The position numbers and the translations under genes are program-made. A DNA stretch of 60,236 nt, taken from Welwitschia mirabilis. Lineage: Eukaryota; Gnetophyta; Gnetopsida; Welwitschiales. This document shows positions 1-9,799 of the stretch, in pieces. Under the pieces are notes generated by a model, which saw only the letters and a program-made list of their open reading frames with translations, was not told the DNA's origin and made no database searches. The stretch covers positions 212,185,561 to 212,245,796 of the forward strand of contig JBOZIK010000001.1 of the NCBI GenBank assembly GCA_051453625.1. The letters are read 5' to 3'. Each line of letters begins with the position of its first letter. Position 1 is the first letter of the stretch.

Positions 1-402
1 TAGATATGAGATTCTGAAGCTTTACTCATCTGTAAAACACCAATTACCAAAATTTAGAGTTATCAGAAATATACTTAATAGCAAGATTCCTCAGCAAAAC
101 CCATACCTTAGATAGAATAGAAAAAGTGCCTTGAGATGTCTCTTTAGGATCATAACTCCTAGAGCCTTTACCCTCCATAGATGGGGAAGTACGAGGATGT
201 AATAAGAATTGAGGAAGAATCTCATGCGAATCAAAACATAAGAGGAATCTACAGAAACAACCCTAAATGTTTATAGACCCTCTAGACCTGTAGAAGCAAA
301 ATAAAAACCTAATAAAATATGGCCATAGAAACACTTTCTCCTCTAACAATTCCTTTTCAAGTGGGTTAACTGGGAAAGAGTAGAAGAACAGATAACCGAG
401 GC

Positions 403-779
403 CTAATCAAAAGAAACTCCATTAGTCAGAAAGGAAAACAAGTAAATTATATAAGTGGGGATCTCACTCACTTGATCATGAAGAAAGGACTTACCAGTAA
501 TTAGCTCGCCACAAGCTACAAAATATGGAATGGTAAAATTGGAGGTAGAAACCTCATGGTGGTGGGTATCCACTTTCGCATACATACAAAATCATCCAAG
601 CAATCTGCCAAGAAGTAACGAAAGTCCTCATCAGAATGAGAGACTTTGAAAGAAACACAGTTACATTCACTCATTCCGAAGACCAGCCTGAAACTCGCCT
701 CCAAAATCTGAATTGAACCATGCTGAGGATGGGTAATGGTATTAGAATCTAGATCAAAGAAAGAATACAAAGAATCCAA
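403..779 (-). pseudogene. unrecognised frameshifted coding remnant
   Basis: On the minus strand two open stretches in different frames read as one protein-like sequence joined by a frameshift near 580-600: the first (779 to 516) contains the string SHSDEDFRYFLADCLDDF, the second (585 to 403) contains HHHEVSTSNFTIPYFVACGE. The composition is more protein-like than the surroundings, and both segments lie on the same strand with abutting ends. I do not recognise the family. No catalytic motif is visible. Given the neighbourhood it may be part of a transposon gag or accessory ORF, but a decayed host gene cannot be excluded. The rest of 1-1290 shows nothing else identifiable. Confidence 0.3.
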
Positions 780-1318
780 GATGAAAAGAACACTGGGATG
801 ATGAAGACAAAAGGATGGGAAACTATAAAGATCTAGGAGATTAGAGGAGAAGATCTAGGAGAACCCTTGCTCCAAAGCGCATTACTATATTTTCAACTCT
901 GCAGACTTGACATTAGTAGAATTCTAAAAAATAGCAGGGCAAATTTTGGAAGTCATACCTAAACTAGAGGAAGAAGTGCATCCACAAATGTTGGAAGGAA
1001 CTTGTATTTATAGGTAAAACAAGTTGTGAAAGGACCTGCACAAAAATCAAAAAGAGAAAAAGAAAACATTAAAATAAAAAAGGCAGAAGAGAAAAAGATA
1101 AAGTAGAGCAATAAACAAAAGAATTACCAATTTGACTATGAAGGCACATGACAAAAGAAGTAAAAAATGAAGGAGCCATGGATCTATTTATAGTGGTGGA
1201 CTAGGATTTAAACCTAACCCTAACGAAATAAATAAGTTAATCATAGTTAACCAAACCTTAGTTGAACAACTCTAGTTAAGTACAAAAAAATCAAGTTCTT
1301 GAACTATAAGTAAACAAA

Positions 1319-1825
1319 GGTCGATGTCGCACTTCGAAGGCCAATGTCACACTCCCAAAAGGCCAATGTTGCACTTCAAAGGCTGACATCACACTCCCAG
1401 AAGGCCGATGTCGCACTTTGAAGGCCAATGTGGCACTCCCATATGGCCAACATCGTAGTTCAGAGGCTGATGTCATACTTGATCTCGCCAAAATCAATGC
1501 AATACTTTAAAGCCCTTAAAAGATCGATGTTGCACTTAGATGGCTGACGTCGCACTTGGATGCCTGATGTCGTACTTACCAATCATAAGCTCAGAATCAT
1601 GTTGCACTTGGATGGCCAACATCGCACTTGGGTGGCCGACGTTGCACTTAGATGCCTGACATTACACTTGCCACTCGTCAGCTCAGAATCATCTGCCATT
1701 TCTTTCAAATCACATGTTTTTCTTCCTGACACAAAAGACCCGACGTTGTACTTGATGGCCTGATATCGCACTTAGGGGCTTAACTTCACAGTCAGTACAT
1801 ACAGTGCTGACATCACACTTGAGTC
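1319..1825. repeat. tandem array, 42-bp dimer of 20/22-bp subunits
   Basis: From about 1319 to 1480 subunits of 20 and 22 bp alternate: one type reads GGCCGATGTCGCACTTNGAA, the other GGCCAATGTCACACTCCCAA, giving a 42-bp higher-order unit repeated about four times. More diverged single copies (GCTGACGTCGCACTTGGATG and similar) continue at 1521-1670 and 1740-1825, separated by non-repeat sequence. Because 42 is divisible by three, the minus strand stays open through the tight part and encodes a 14-residue repeat (core LAFEVRHRP), but this looks incidental. The array is richer in GC and CpG than its flanks. It lies just upstream of a gypsy gag and may belong to that element's LTR or leader. Confidence 0.85.
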
Positions 1826-1985
1826 CCCAGTACCATTCCCAAGGCACCTAATAAATACACAGAACCCCATTCGCAGTTATTCACCATGTTAACAAGTTTG
1901 TTATGGTAATTGTCAGGAACTGTTTTCTTTAATAATTTCTTAACTACCAGGTAGTTACAAAGCCCTAACTTCCACTAGCAAAAAA

Positions 1986-1997
1986 CCTATAAAAAGG
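1986..1997 (+). promoter_or_regulatory. TATA-like box upstream of gypsy gag
   Basis: The string CCTATAAAAAGG lies about 90 bp upstream of the first gag ATG (2079), in the position expected for a TATA box of an LTR promoter. The flanking 1860-2078 would then be U3/R/U5 or leader, but no convincing similarity to the LTR copies at 6767-7784 is visible, so this assignment is inference. Confidence 0.35.
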
Positions 1998-2078
1998 TAG
2001 TACCACTAGAGGAGAAAAGTTACAAAATCAGGCAAAAGGTATATGAGTTGAGGAGGACGTCAAACTCAATGGCGTACT

Positions 2079-3060
2079 ATGGAACACAAGTTCAATGGAT
2101 GAATTGATGTACTAGAAGATAACATTAATAATATTCGCTTACAGAATGATCAGTTAGCTAGTTGGCTTGATAGCCTTCTTTCTCGCCTGGAGGAGAGACC
2201 CACAGAACCTAATCAGAGGGCATCTTAAGAACTGCCTTCTACATCAAGACAACAAAATCCTGCCAATGATGTTGACCTCCAAAATATACAGATGAGATTA
2301 TTAAATATAGAGGTCAATATTCAAGCTTTTCTAATGAACAGATCCAACCATTTTAACATTAAACAGCGATAAGAAGAAGAACCTATAAGGATGATACATA
2401 TTCAAACCTATGAAGGCAAAGCTAGAATAAGTGAAGAGGCTATACCGTGGATCTAGTAAATCGAGAACTATTTTGAACTTTAAAATATACCTCCAAAATT
2501 ATGGTGCATATATGCTGCTACATTTCTTGTAGAAAACGCATAGGAATGGTAGTCCAAGTATCAACAAAAACACCCACATGGGATACCGTGGGATATATTT
2601 GTTGAAAAATTCAAGAAGAAGTTTATTCCAAAGGATTTTATTGAAGATCAAATGATGTAATTCCAATGCCTATGCTTGGGCAAATGCTCCTGAGGTAAAC
2701 ATTGATCAGAATTCTAGCACCTTATGAAATACCAGAAGAATTTTTTAGAAAAGCAGTCAATTAATAGCTTCATTGGAATTTTGTCACCCAAACTTTGAAG
2801 TGTCCTCCACACTTTGGAAATCAAATCTAAAGAGGATGCCTATCGAAAAATAAGGCATTATCTCTAAGAACAAGATAACAGATGGACAGATCAACCACAC
2901 TAAGGAGATAGACATCCTCATTCAGCCACACCACCAGTAAGGGAGCCATATAGAACCAACCTGACTTACCATAAATGCCACAAGAGAGGCCACATAACTA
3001 GGAACTATTCTTCCAAAGCATAAGAAACAAATAATCCTCAGCGAAATCGGCCTCAAACTC
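2079..3060 (+). pseudogene. gypsy gag, decayed
   Basis: Starting at the ATG at 2079 the frame gives an amphipathic, coiled-coil-like N-terminus (NDQLASWLDSLLSRLEER), then the retrotransposon gag core with the string EWWSKYQQKHPHG near 2550 (gag proteins of this class typically carry W(W/Y) followed by a basic helix). A zinc knuckle is recognisable at about 2966-3010 as YHKCHKRGHITRNY: the C-x2-C-x4-H-x4-C spacing is kept, but the first and last Cys are Tyr, each explained by one G-to-A change. Several in-frame stops (TGA, TAG, TAA) interrupt the frame. Gag would form the virus-like particle. This copy is not functional. Confidence 0.8.
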
Positions 3061-3159
3061 TTCAGAATTATTTCATGCCATTTAAATGAGTCTATGTTGC
3101 CATTCAAATAGGTGCAATTCATAACCAACACTCCATCTTAGAGTTACATGATCGCATTT

Positions 3160-3480
3160 CATCTTTTGTTCTTTCTTTCTTAGTCGATAGTGATGCATCA
3201 CATAATTTTATTTCACCATCTTTATTTTACAAATTAAATATCCCCTCTTTTAAAGAACAAGAGTCCACCATAGGAGTTATAGCAGGTAATGTTCTTATAC
3301 AAGATGGGACTATAGCTCTCATTACCTTTACCATTAATGACTTACACTTTAGGGATAAGTTTTATGTTTTTCAAATTGGGGAATACCATGTCATTCTAGG
3401 AATCCCTTTCTCAGTTAAATATAATATTCGAGCTAACTTCTGTCATAAAACATTGAGACTATCCCATTCATTCGGAAAAT
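3160..3480 (+). pseudogene. gypsy aspartic protease, decayed
   Basis: Reads LVDSDASHNFISPSLFYKL, which corresponds to the retropepsin active-site region normally written D-S/T-G-A-S. Here Gly is replaced by Asp (GGT to GAT), which should destroy the active-site turn. Further on the string YHVILGIPF matches the conserved V-I-L-G-x-P-(F/W) near the end of the domain. It lies directly between gag and RT, as expected for Ty3/gypsy. Confidence 0.75.
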
Positions 3481-3639
3481 GAATTTTTAAAGGGAAGGAA
3501 AAGAACAAGGAGATCTTTTTAAATTTATTTAAATAAATTGCTAAAGCTATTAAAAAGAAATAGGTGCTCATTACCCTAGTAAAAGCAGAAGATCATAAAG
3601 AAGATCTTCCTATACTAGGAAAACTGAAGGAATTTTTAG

Positions 3640-4260
3640 ATGTATTTGAAGATTTGAAAATTCTTTCACCTAAGAGAAAAGTATAGCATGTAATCGATTT
3701 AATCCTTGGAGCACAGCTAATACCTAGAGCAGCTTACCATTTCTCAATGATAGAATTAAGAGGATTGAAGTTACAAATTGAACAACTATTATTGAAAGGA
3801 AAAATTCATCCTATTGTGTCACCATGGGGGGCACTAGTATTATTTGTTAAAAAGTAGGATGGTACCTTATACCTCTACATTAACTACAAACAACTCAACA
3901 AAGCAACCATCAAGAACAGATACCCATTACCATGAATTAATGACCTATTAGACCAGTTACAAGGAGTTAAGTACTTTTTAAAGATCAATTTAAAATTCGA
4001 CTACCACCAAATCTGTATTAAGAATGAAGATATCTACAAGACTACTTTTAGAACAAGATATGGATATTACAAATTTGTAGCAATGCCTTTTGGTTTGACA
4101 AATGTCCCAACCACTTTTATGAGTTTAATGAATGATGTTTTTTTACTGTACTTGGATAAATTTGTGGTTGTCTTTTTAGGATATCCTAATATATTTAAAA
4201 AACCAGGATGGTCATATTACACATTTGAGAAAAGTACTATAGGTTCTGTCTAAGCATAAA
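3640..4260 (+). pseudogene. gypsy reverse transcriptase, catalytic motif lost
   Basis: Diagnostic blocks in order: PIVSPWGALVLFVKK, then DGT, INYKQLN, the stretch NRYPLP, FLKINLKFDYHQI, and MPFGLTN, all standard Ty3/gypsy RT landmarks. The catalytic box, normally Y-x-D-D, reads FVVVFLGYP at about 4163-4190, so both aspartates are gone. Stops occur where the family has Gln or Lys and where it has Arg (TGA). The family role is RNA-templated DNA synthesis. This copy cannot do it. Confidence 0.85.
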
Positions 4261-4369
4261 TTCAAGGCAAAATTAAGCAAATGGAATTATTCCAAATAGA
4301 AATCAGTTATTTGGAACATATCATCTCCAACTTACAATAGACCCAGCTAAAGTTCAAGCCATATGGAAA

Positions 4370-5130
4370 TGGCCAAAATTGAAGGATGCCACTCAAGTAC
4401 GGAGTTNNNNNNNNNNNNNNNGCTTCTACCAGAAATTTATTTCAATATTTTCTCAACTTATATCATCATTAACAGATTTGACTAAAATAACAAATACATT
4501 CCGCTTGGATGATAAATGCAAGGAGGCATTTCTTAGATTGAAGTTGCTACTTACAATCCCACCGGTCCTCAAGATTACAAATATAAGCAAACCATTTACA
4601 ATCATCCTAGATGCTTCTATCTAAGGAATAGGAGTCATGCTCAGCCAAGANNNNNNNNNNNNNNNNNNNNNNNNNNNNNNNNNNNNNNNNNNNNNNNNNN
4701 NNNNNNNNNNNNNNNNNNNNNNNNNNNNNNNNNNNNNNNNNNNNNNNNNNACCGGTCCTCAAGATTACAACTATAAGCAAACCATTGACAATCATCCTAG
4801 ATGCTTCTATCTAAGGAATAGGAGTCATGCTCAGCCAAGATGATCAAATGATTACATATGAATCATGGAAGCTGAACCAGCATGAGAAGAACTACCCATA
4901 CATGACTTGGAACTATTAGCCATAGTGCATGCCTTAAAAGTTTGGAGGCATTATCTTGTGGAAAATGAATTCCTCCTCAAAATAGATAATAAAAGATTGG
5001 ATTATTTTCAGAAATAACCCCTTCTAAATATGTGATAGAGAAGATGGGGTGAGTTACTTATAAATATGACTTTAATTTGTAATACACCCATGAAAAAGAG
5101 AACAAAGCAACAGACGCTTTGAGTAGGATG
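4370..5130 (+). pseudogene. gypsy RNase H region, gapped
   Basis: After RT the plus strand carries the connection domain (FYQKFISIFSQLISSLTDL; ACTNLTK-like TDLTK), then the RNase H start (ILDASI, normally ...TDAS...G), a W-R-H-Y-L-type motif (VWRHYL is seen as VWRHYLV at about 4940), and the ATDALS signature near 5110 that ends this domain in gypsy elements. A 15-N gap (4407-4421) and a 100-N gap (4651-4750) interrupt it. The ~90 bp before the 100-N gap is repeated almost exactly after it, so part of the coding duplication is probably an assembly artefact. Confidence 0.7.
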
Positions 5131-5329
5131 TGGTATATGTTAGCTACCACTGTCACGTTCAACTTGACCACCTTCCTCAAAGCTTCTTTGAAAGAAGATC
5201 CATACTTCAAGAACATATTCCAACAAGTTCAAAAATGAAGAGAAGTAGACACCTACATGATCTTATGGGATGGATTCCTTCTGAAGAAAAAACAACTATG
5301 TATTCCACAAGGCTTATAGAGAAGGAAGC

Positions 5330-6400
5330 TAATGTCTGAAGTACATGAAGTTTCTTATGTAGGACATCTAGAATTTATCAGAAACTACCACCAATTATGA
5401 AAATATTACTTTTGGCCTAGAATGATGGTAGAATTAAAGGAATATATCTACAACTGTCCTATCTGCCAGTAAATGAACATCGACCAAGGAAGATCCATTG
5501 GACTCAGTCAGCCATTGGGAGTACCACAATGGAAATAGGAAGAAATATCTATGGATTTTATCACTAGGCTATCCATTACTAATAAACAACATGATGCAAC
5601 TTTTATTTGTGTAGATAGGTTAGCTAAGATGACTCAGCTTATTTTAGTCTGAAGTACTAATATAGTATAAGAACTAGCTCTCCGTTATGTACAGGAAGTT
5701 TTCAGACTACATGGTGCACCTCAGGTCATAGTATTTAACCAAGATTCAAAGTTCTTATCTAAATTTTGGCAAAGCTTCTTTCACCACTTAGGTACAGAGC
5801 TCAGTTTCAACACTGCTTATCATTTAGAAACAGATGGCCAAACAGAAAGGATAAATTGTATATTGGAAGACACCTTAAGGTGTTAAGTAGCAGGAAAGCC
5901 CAAATAATGGGAGAACTACCTGCATCTGGTAGAATTTGCTTATAATCAGATATCCCATACATCCATTCACTGTTCACCATTTGAAGCAATGTATGGCAGA
6001 AATTATTCTACACCTGTTACATGGTTAGATCCTTTACAAAGGTCAGAAAAGACAGTGCCTATAAAATTAAATATGATGGAAGTAATGATTAATAAAATAA
6101 AATAACAATTATAGGAAACATAATATCGGTATAAGAAATACTATGATCTAAAGCATTAGAGCATATTTAAGTACTGTTAAGAATTAAGCTAAGAAGAAAT
6201 TCCTTAAAAATGGGAAAGTACAACAAATCAGCACCCTAATTTTGCGGACCTTTCAAGATTATTAAAAAGATTGGAGACCTAGGATATAAACTAGAGATTC
6301 CTCCCCAAATATCTCAAATACATCCAGTTTTTCATGTAAAAACTATAAAGCCATACCATAAAGATAGAAATCAAGATTATGCCTTGAACTGACAACACAT
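5330..6400 (+). pseudogene. gypsy integrase, decayed
   Basis: The N-terminal zinc-binding part is visible (EVHEVSYVGH...NCPICQ, H-x3-H...C-x2-C type), then the catalytic core with SMDFITRLS (first Asp), a NQDSKFLSKFW block (second Asp), and TDGQTERIN with the downstream Glu region. It is followed by AYNQISHTS and the conserved PFEAMYGR. The C-terminal part keeps IHPVFHVKTIKPYHKD, typical of the gypsy integrase end. Multiple stops, such as TAG in place of Gln after CPICQ, show the copy is dead. It sits directly before the chromodomain. Confidence 0.85.
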
Positions 6401-6462
6401 CATGTTCAAACCCAATTTAACTTTTGTGGTTCAACCATAAAAACTCCTATGTACCAGATATA

Positions 6463-6580
6463 GGTAATTAAAAAAACAAAAGGATAAATGAAGTAATTAT
6501 TCAATGGACCCATTGTGATCAAAAAATATGGGAAAATAGGGAGTACGTGTAGGAAACCTTCCCCAGACTTTTTAATAACA
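6463..6580 (+). pseudogene. chromodomain remnant at integrase C-terminus
   Basis: In the frame starting at 6490 the sequence reads EVIIQWTHCDQKIWENREYV, then a stop, then ETFPRLF. This matches the chromodomain pattern of plant chromoviruses: hydrophobic strand, W, short loop, (T/I)WE, and a final helix ending near P-x-F. In this family the domain is thought to bias integration toward particular chromatin. It supports calling the element a chromovirus. The upstream half is decayed. Confidence 0.7.
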
Positions 6581-6753
6581 AAGTCTGATATACCATTTTT
6601 TATTGTGTGTTGTATTATCAATGTATTTGTAATTGAACAATATCTCTTCTTTCTCATTATGTCTTATAGATTCTACAAAAAATAATTTAGAGGAGCATGG
6701 ATTCAGAAATGATATACAAGGAAAGATCGTACTTGAGGACGAGCATGATTCAT

Positions 6754-6766
6754 AAGAGGAAGGGAA
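6754..6766 (+). other. polypurine tract of gypsy element
   Basis: AAGAGGAAGGGAA immediately precedes the LTR start TGTAAT. Purine tracts at this position prime plus-strand DNA synthesis in LTR retrotransposons. Upstream, a GAGGACGAGCATGA stretch is also typical of the 3' end of plant gypsy pol. Confidence 0.75.
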
Positions 6767-7132
6767 TGTAATGTTCTAAAATAATTAATTATTTAATGAC
6801 TCTTATCAAGTGCTAATGAAGCTTAGTTAATAAGAGATATGTAAGGGTGTAATCCAAATGTGTAAAGATGTTCCCTTTATTATGTAATATAAGCCTATGA
6901 TATTAGATGGGGGTGGATAGATTAGCTGAATGTAACAGACAACAATCTTATCTAAGATCATAGTTTACATCTTTACCTATAATCACTAGTCCAAGTCTAT
7001 TTGATAATGATGTGGAATGTGATCTATTGCTATTAATAATAAAAGATTGTTTCTCTCTAAATTGTTTCTTATTATTTCTTAGATCTTAGCATATTATTTT
7101 AAAATGTTCCTTTTAGGTAAAATGATCTATAA
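6767..7132 (+). repeat. gypsy 3' LTR, copy A (runs into gap)
   Basis: Begins TGTAATGTTCTAAAATAATT after the polypurine tract. From about 6842 it is alignable by eye over ~290 bp with 7444-7760 (shared GTGTAAAGATG, ATTATGTAATATAAGCCTA, ACCTATAA and CACTAGTC blocks). It is truncated by the 311-N gap before reaching an LTR end. It is more decayed than copy B: it has lost a C/G-rich insert and most CpG. Confidence 0.75.
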
Positions 7133-7443
7133 NNNNNNNNNNNNNNNNNNNNNNNNNNNNNNNNNNNNNNNNNNNNNNNNNNNNNNNNNNNNNNNNNNNN
7201 NNNNNNNNNNNNNNNNNNNNNNNNNNNNNNNNNNNNNNNNNNNNNNNNNNNNNNNNNNNNNNNNNNNNNNNNNNNNNNNNNNNNNNNNNNNNNNNNNNNN
7301 NNNNNNNNNNNNNNNNNNNNNNNNNNNNNNNNNNNNNNNNNNNNNNNNNNNNNNNNNNNNNNNNNNNNNNNNNNNNNNNNNNNNNNNNNNNNNNNNNNNN
7401 NNNNNNNNNNNNNNNNNNNNNNNNNNNNNNNNNNNNNNNNNNN
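7133..7443. other. assembly gap, 311 N
   Basis: Run of N between two copies of the same LTR. By extrapolation from the two copies it should hold the end of copy A and the start of copy B. Confidence 0.99.
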
Positions 7444-7784
7444 ATGGGTGTGACCCAAATATGTAAAGATGTATCCCTTCATTATGTAATATAAGCCTAG
7501 GGCATTAGGTGGGGTTGGACATACTACGTGGATGTAACCGACGACAACCTTGGTTAATCCCCAAGGGTCCCATGAGGGGGAATAATATCATAGTCCATGT
7601 CTTTACCTATAACCACTAGTCAAAGGCTACTTGCTAATGATGTGGAATGTAATATGCTGCTACCAATAATAAAATCCTATTTCTCCCTAAATCATTCCTT
7701 GTTATTTCTATGAATCCTGACATATTATTTTAAATGTTCTTTCTTAGGCAAAGTAATTCAAAATTAGTGAAAAGGGATATTACA
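7444..7784 (+). repeat. gypsy LTR, copy B
   Basis: Second copy of the LTR, ending GGGATATTACA. The terminal ATTACA is the inverted complement of the TGTAAT that starts copy A, which fits a complete LTR boundary. It contains a C/G-rich stretch around 7555-7590 that copy A lacks and keeps several CpG sites, so it looks younger or less methylated. It may be the LTR of a second insertion, a tandem LTR, or an assembly duplication. Confidence 0.7.
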
Positions 7785-8850
7785 CCTATTAACTATCTAC
7801 AAGAAGAATCTCATAGTATAATCTCCTTCCTTGAGCCACTACATTCTTGATCTCTATTTCCAATACATTTCTTTATTTGAAGATTATCATCAATTTGGGA
7901 AATAAGGAACTTTTCATAATTTGTAATGATGTTAGTAGTCTCATTATGATTTTGAATAACAATGAGCTCTTCCAATAATTAGGTTTTAACATAATTTAAG
8001 GAGTTATTTAACTATTTATTTCAACAAATAAGTTCATGCTTTAACATTTTAAGCTTTTGAAACAATCTGTAAGTAAAGGTACCTTCTATTGGATTATTCT
8101 AAATAAGCTTTAGAAGATCAAAGAAGTTAAAATCTTTTAGCCATATGAACTTAAAGCAGAATAGGGATTTCTTCTAATGAGAATTCATAGTCTAAACTAT
8201 AGGACTATAGTCTTAAAAAAAAAAAAAGAAATAAATCCTACTTTAGCTTTGAGAAATAAATGTGCATTTGAATCTTAACCATGCATTTATTAAGTCTAGA
8301 CATAACTACATTGGAACCTTCTCTACAATTGCTCTGAGTATAAATTGCATCATGTAGATGAAGATTGTTATAACCATAATTATTAATGTAGTCAACAAAA
8401 AGATCAATAGTAGAGAGAATAGAGAAATTACCAATTTTCTCATGTGGACTAAAACTCTAATTGCAATCTCTCATAATTATGTTTAGAGAGTTCAATATGA
8501 TTTAATGAAGGATTTGAAATCTTTGGGTTGAGTCCTAAGGTCTATAGAAATTAGTAATTCTCCATCTTTAATCATTGAAGTCCTAATCAACTGTTACATG
8601 GTTTTTACTTTGACTAACAATGGTAAGGTTGCCATGCTTCTAGAGAATCATCTATATGGTTTTCGTGCTAGTACTCAGAACCAAAACAAAAAACTTAAAA
8701 ATTTTTTATCTAAAAATGATTAATTTTGATTGAATCTAATTCTATTTCTTAAATAAGAATAAAGAATGAACAATCTTTTAATAAATCTCAAAGATGGAAA
8801 TTTTTTTGTCCATTTCCAAGGCCTCTACAATTACAAGAGATAATCATTAG
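7785..8850 (-). pseudogene. LINE ORF2 endonuclease N-terminus, decayed
   Basis: Starting near 8850 on the minus strand it reads MIISCNCRGLGNGQK, the hallmark start of plant LINE ORF2 (normally M-(K/R)-I-(L/I)-S-W-N-(C/V)-R-G-L), with Trp replaced by Cys. Further on there is a SPHEKIGNFS stretch, which is the (P)-(S/H)-E-K-x-G-G part of the endonuclease, and a SRLNKCMV stretch corresponding to the conserved (S)-R-L-D-R-F-L at its end. In the family this enzyme nicks target DNA for target-primed reverse transcription. No RT follows because the sequence is interrupted at 7784. Confidence 0.75.
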
Positions 8851-9111
8851 AAGGAGAGCCTTTATCTCCTTATCCATTTTACCTTTACAAGTATTCATTT
8901 GAATCCTCCTATTTGTCTATTTAATAACATTTTTACTTATGGCTATCATGTCTACAATGTGCTCTTCCATTACTATTTCAATCTCTTTCTAATTCATTCT
9001 TAACTCTATTTATGATGACTGAATTCAAGGTTTCATTTGGTGAACTAGCATGTTTTGAATGCACTCTATTTGTTGCATCTCCTATTTGCCATTTTCTTAA
9101 ACATTTCCTAC

Positions 9112-9747
9112 NNNNNNNNNNNNNNNNNNNNNNNNNNNNNNNNNNNNNNNNNNNNNNNNNNNNNNNNNNNNNNNNNNNNNNNNNNNNNNNNNNNNNNNNN
9201 NNNNNNNNNNNNNNNNNNNNNNNNNNNNNNNNNNNNNNNNNNNNNNNNNNNNNNNNNNNNNNNNNNNNNNNNNNNNNNNNNNNNNNNNNNNNNNNNNNNN
9301 NNNNNNNNNNNNNNNNNNNNNNNNNNNNNNNNNNNNNNNNNNNNNNNNNNNNNNNNNNNNNNNNNNNNNNNNNNNNNNNNNNNNNNNNNNNNNNNNNNNN
9401 NNNNNNNNNNNNNNNNNNNNNNNNNNNNNNNNNNNNNNNNNNNNNNNNNNNNNNNNNNNNNNNNNNNNNNNNNNNNNNNNNNNNNNNNNNNNNNNNNNNN
9501 NNNNNNNNNNNNNNNNNNNNNNNNNNNNNNNNNNNNNNNNNNNNNNNNNNNNNNNNNNNNNNNNNNNNNNNNNNNNNNNNNNNNNNNNNNNNNNNNNNNN
9601 NNNNNNNNNNNNNNNNNNNNNNNNNNNNNNNNNNNNNNNNNNNNNNNNNNNNNNNNNNNNNNNNNNNNNNNNNNNNNNNNNNNNNNNNNNNNNNNNNNNN
9701 NNNNNNNNNNNNNNNNNNNNNNNNNNNNNNNNNNNNNNNNNNNNNNN
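9112..9747. other. assembly gap, 636 N
   Basis: Run of N. The 19 bp before it (TTTCTTAAACATTTCCTAC) recur exactly right after it, as if two contig ends overlap. Confidence 0.99.
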
Positions 9748-9799
9748 TTTCTTAAACATTTCCTACATCCTTTTCCTTCTATTTGATCTAATTCCTCAT

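Larger units (their letters stand above)
2079..6766 (+). mobile_element. Ty3/gypsy chromovirus relic (gag-pol-chromodomain)
   Basis: A plus-strand internal region keeps the Ty3/gypsy order gag, protease, reverse transcriptase, RNase H, integrase, chromodomain. All domains carry stops and frameshifts, so the element is dead. A polypurine tract (AAGAGGAAGGGAA) directly precedes the LTR start TGTAAT at 6767. The domain order, with RT before integrase, excludes Ty1/copia. The C-terminal chromodomain-like stretch places it among plant chromoviruses, though I cannot name the clade. Gaps of 15 N (4407-4421) and 100 N (4651-4750) interrupt the RNase H region. Confidence 0.9.

Noticed and set aside
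1214-1226. CCTAACCCTAAC resembling a plant telomere repeat
   Set aside because: Only about two units, with no array.
1291-1497. Open frame encoding 14-residue repeats
   Set aside because: It is a by-product of a 42-bp tandem repeat whose period is divisible by three; there is no start context or known domain.
7099-7482. Long open frames across N runs (also at 9.0-9.9, 20.4-21.2 and 39.6-40.8 kb)
   Set aside because: They are open only because N codons cannot be stops; the readable ends show no protein.
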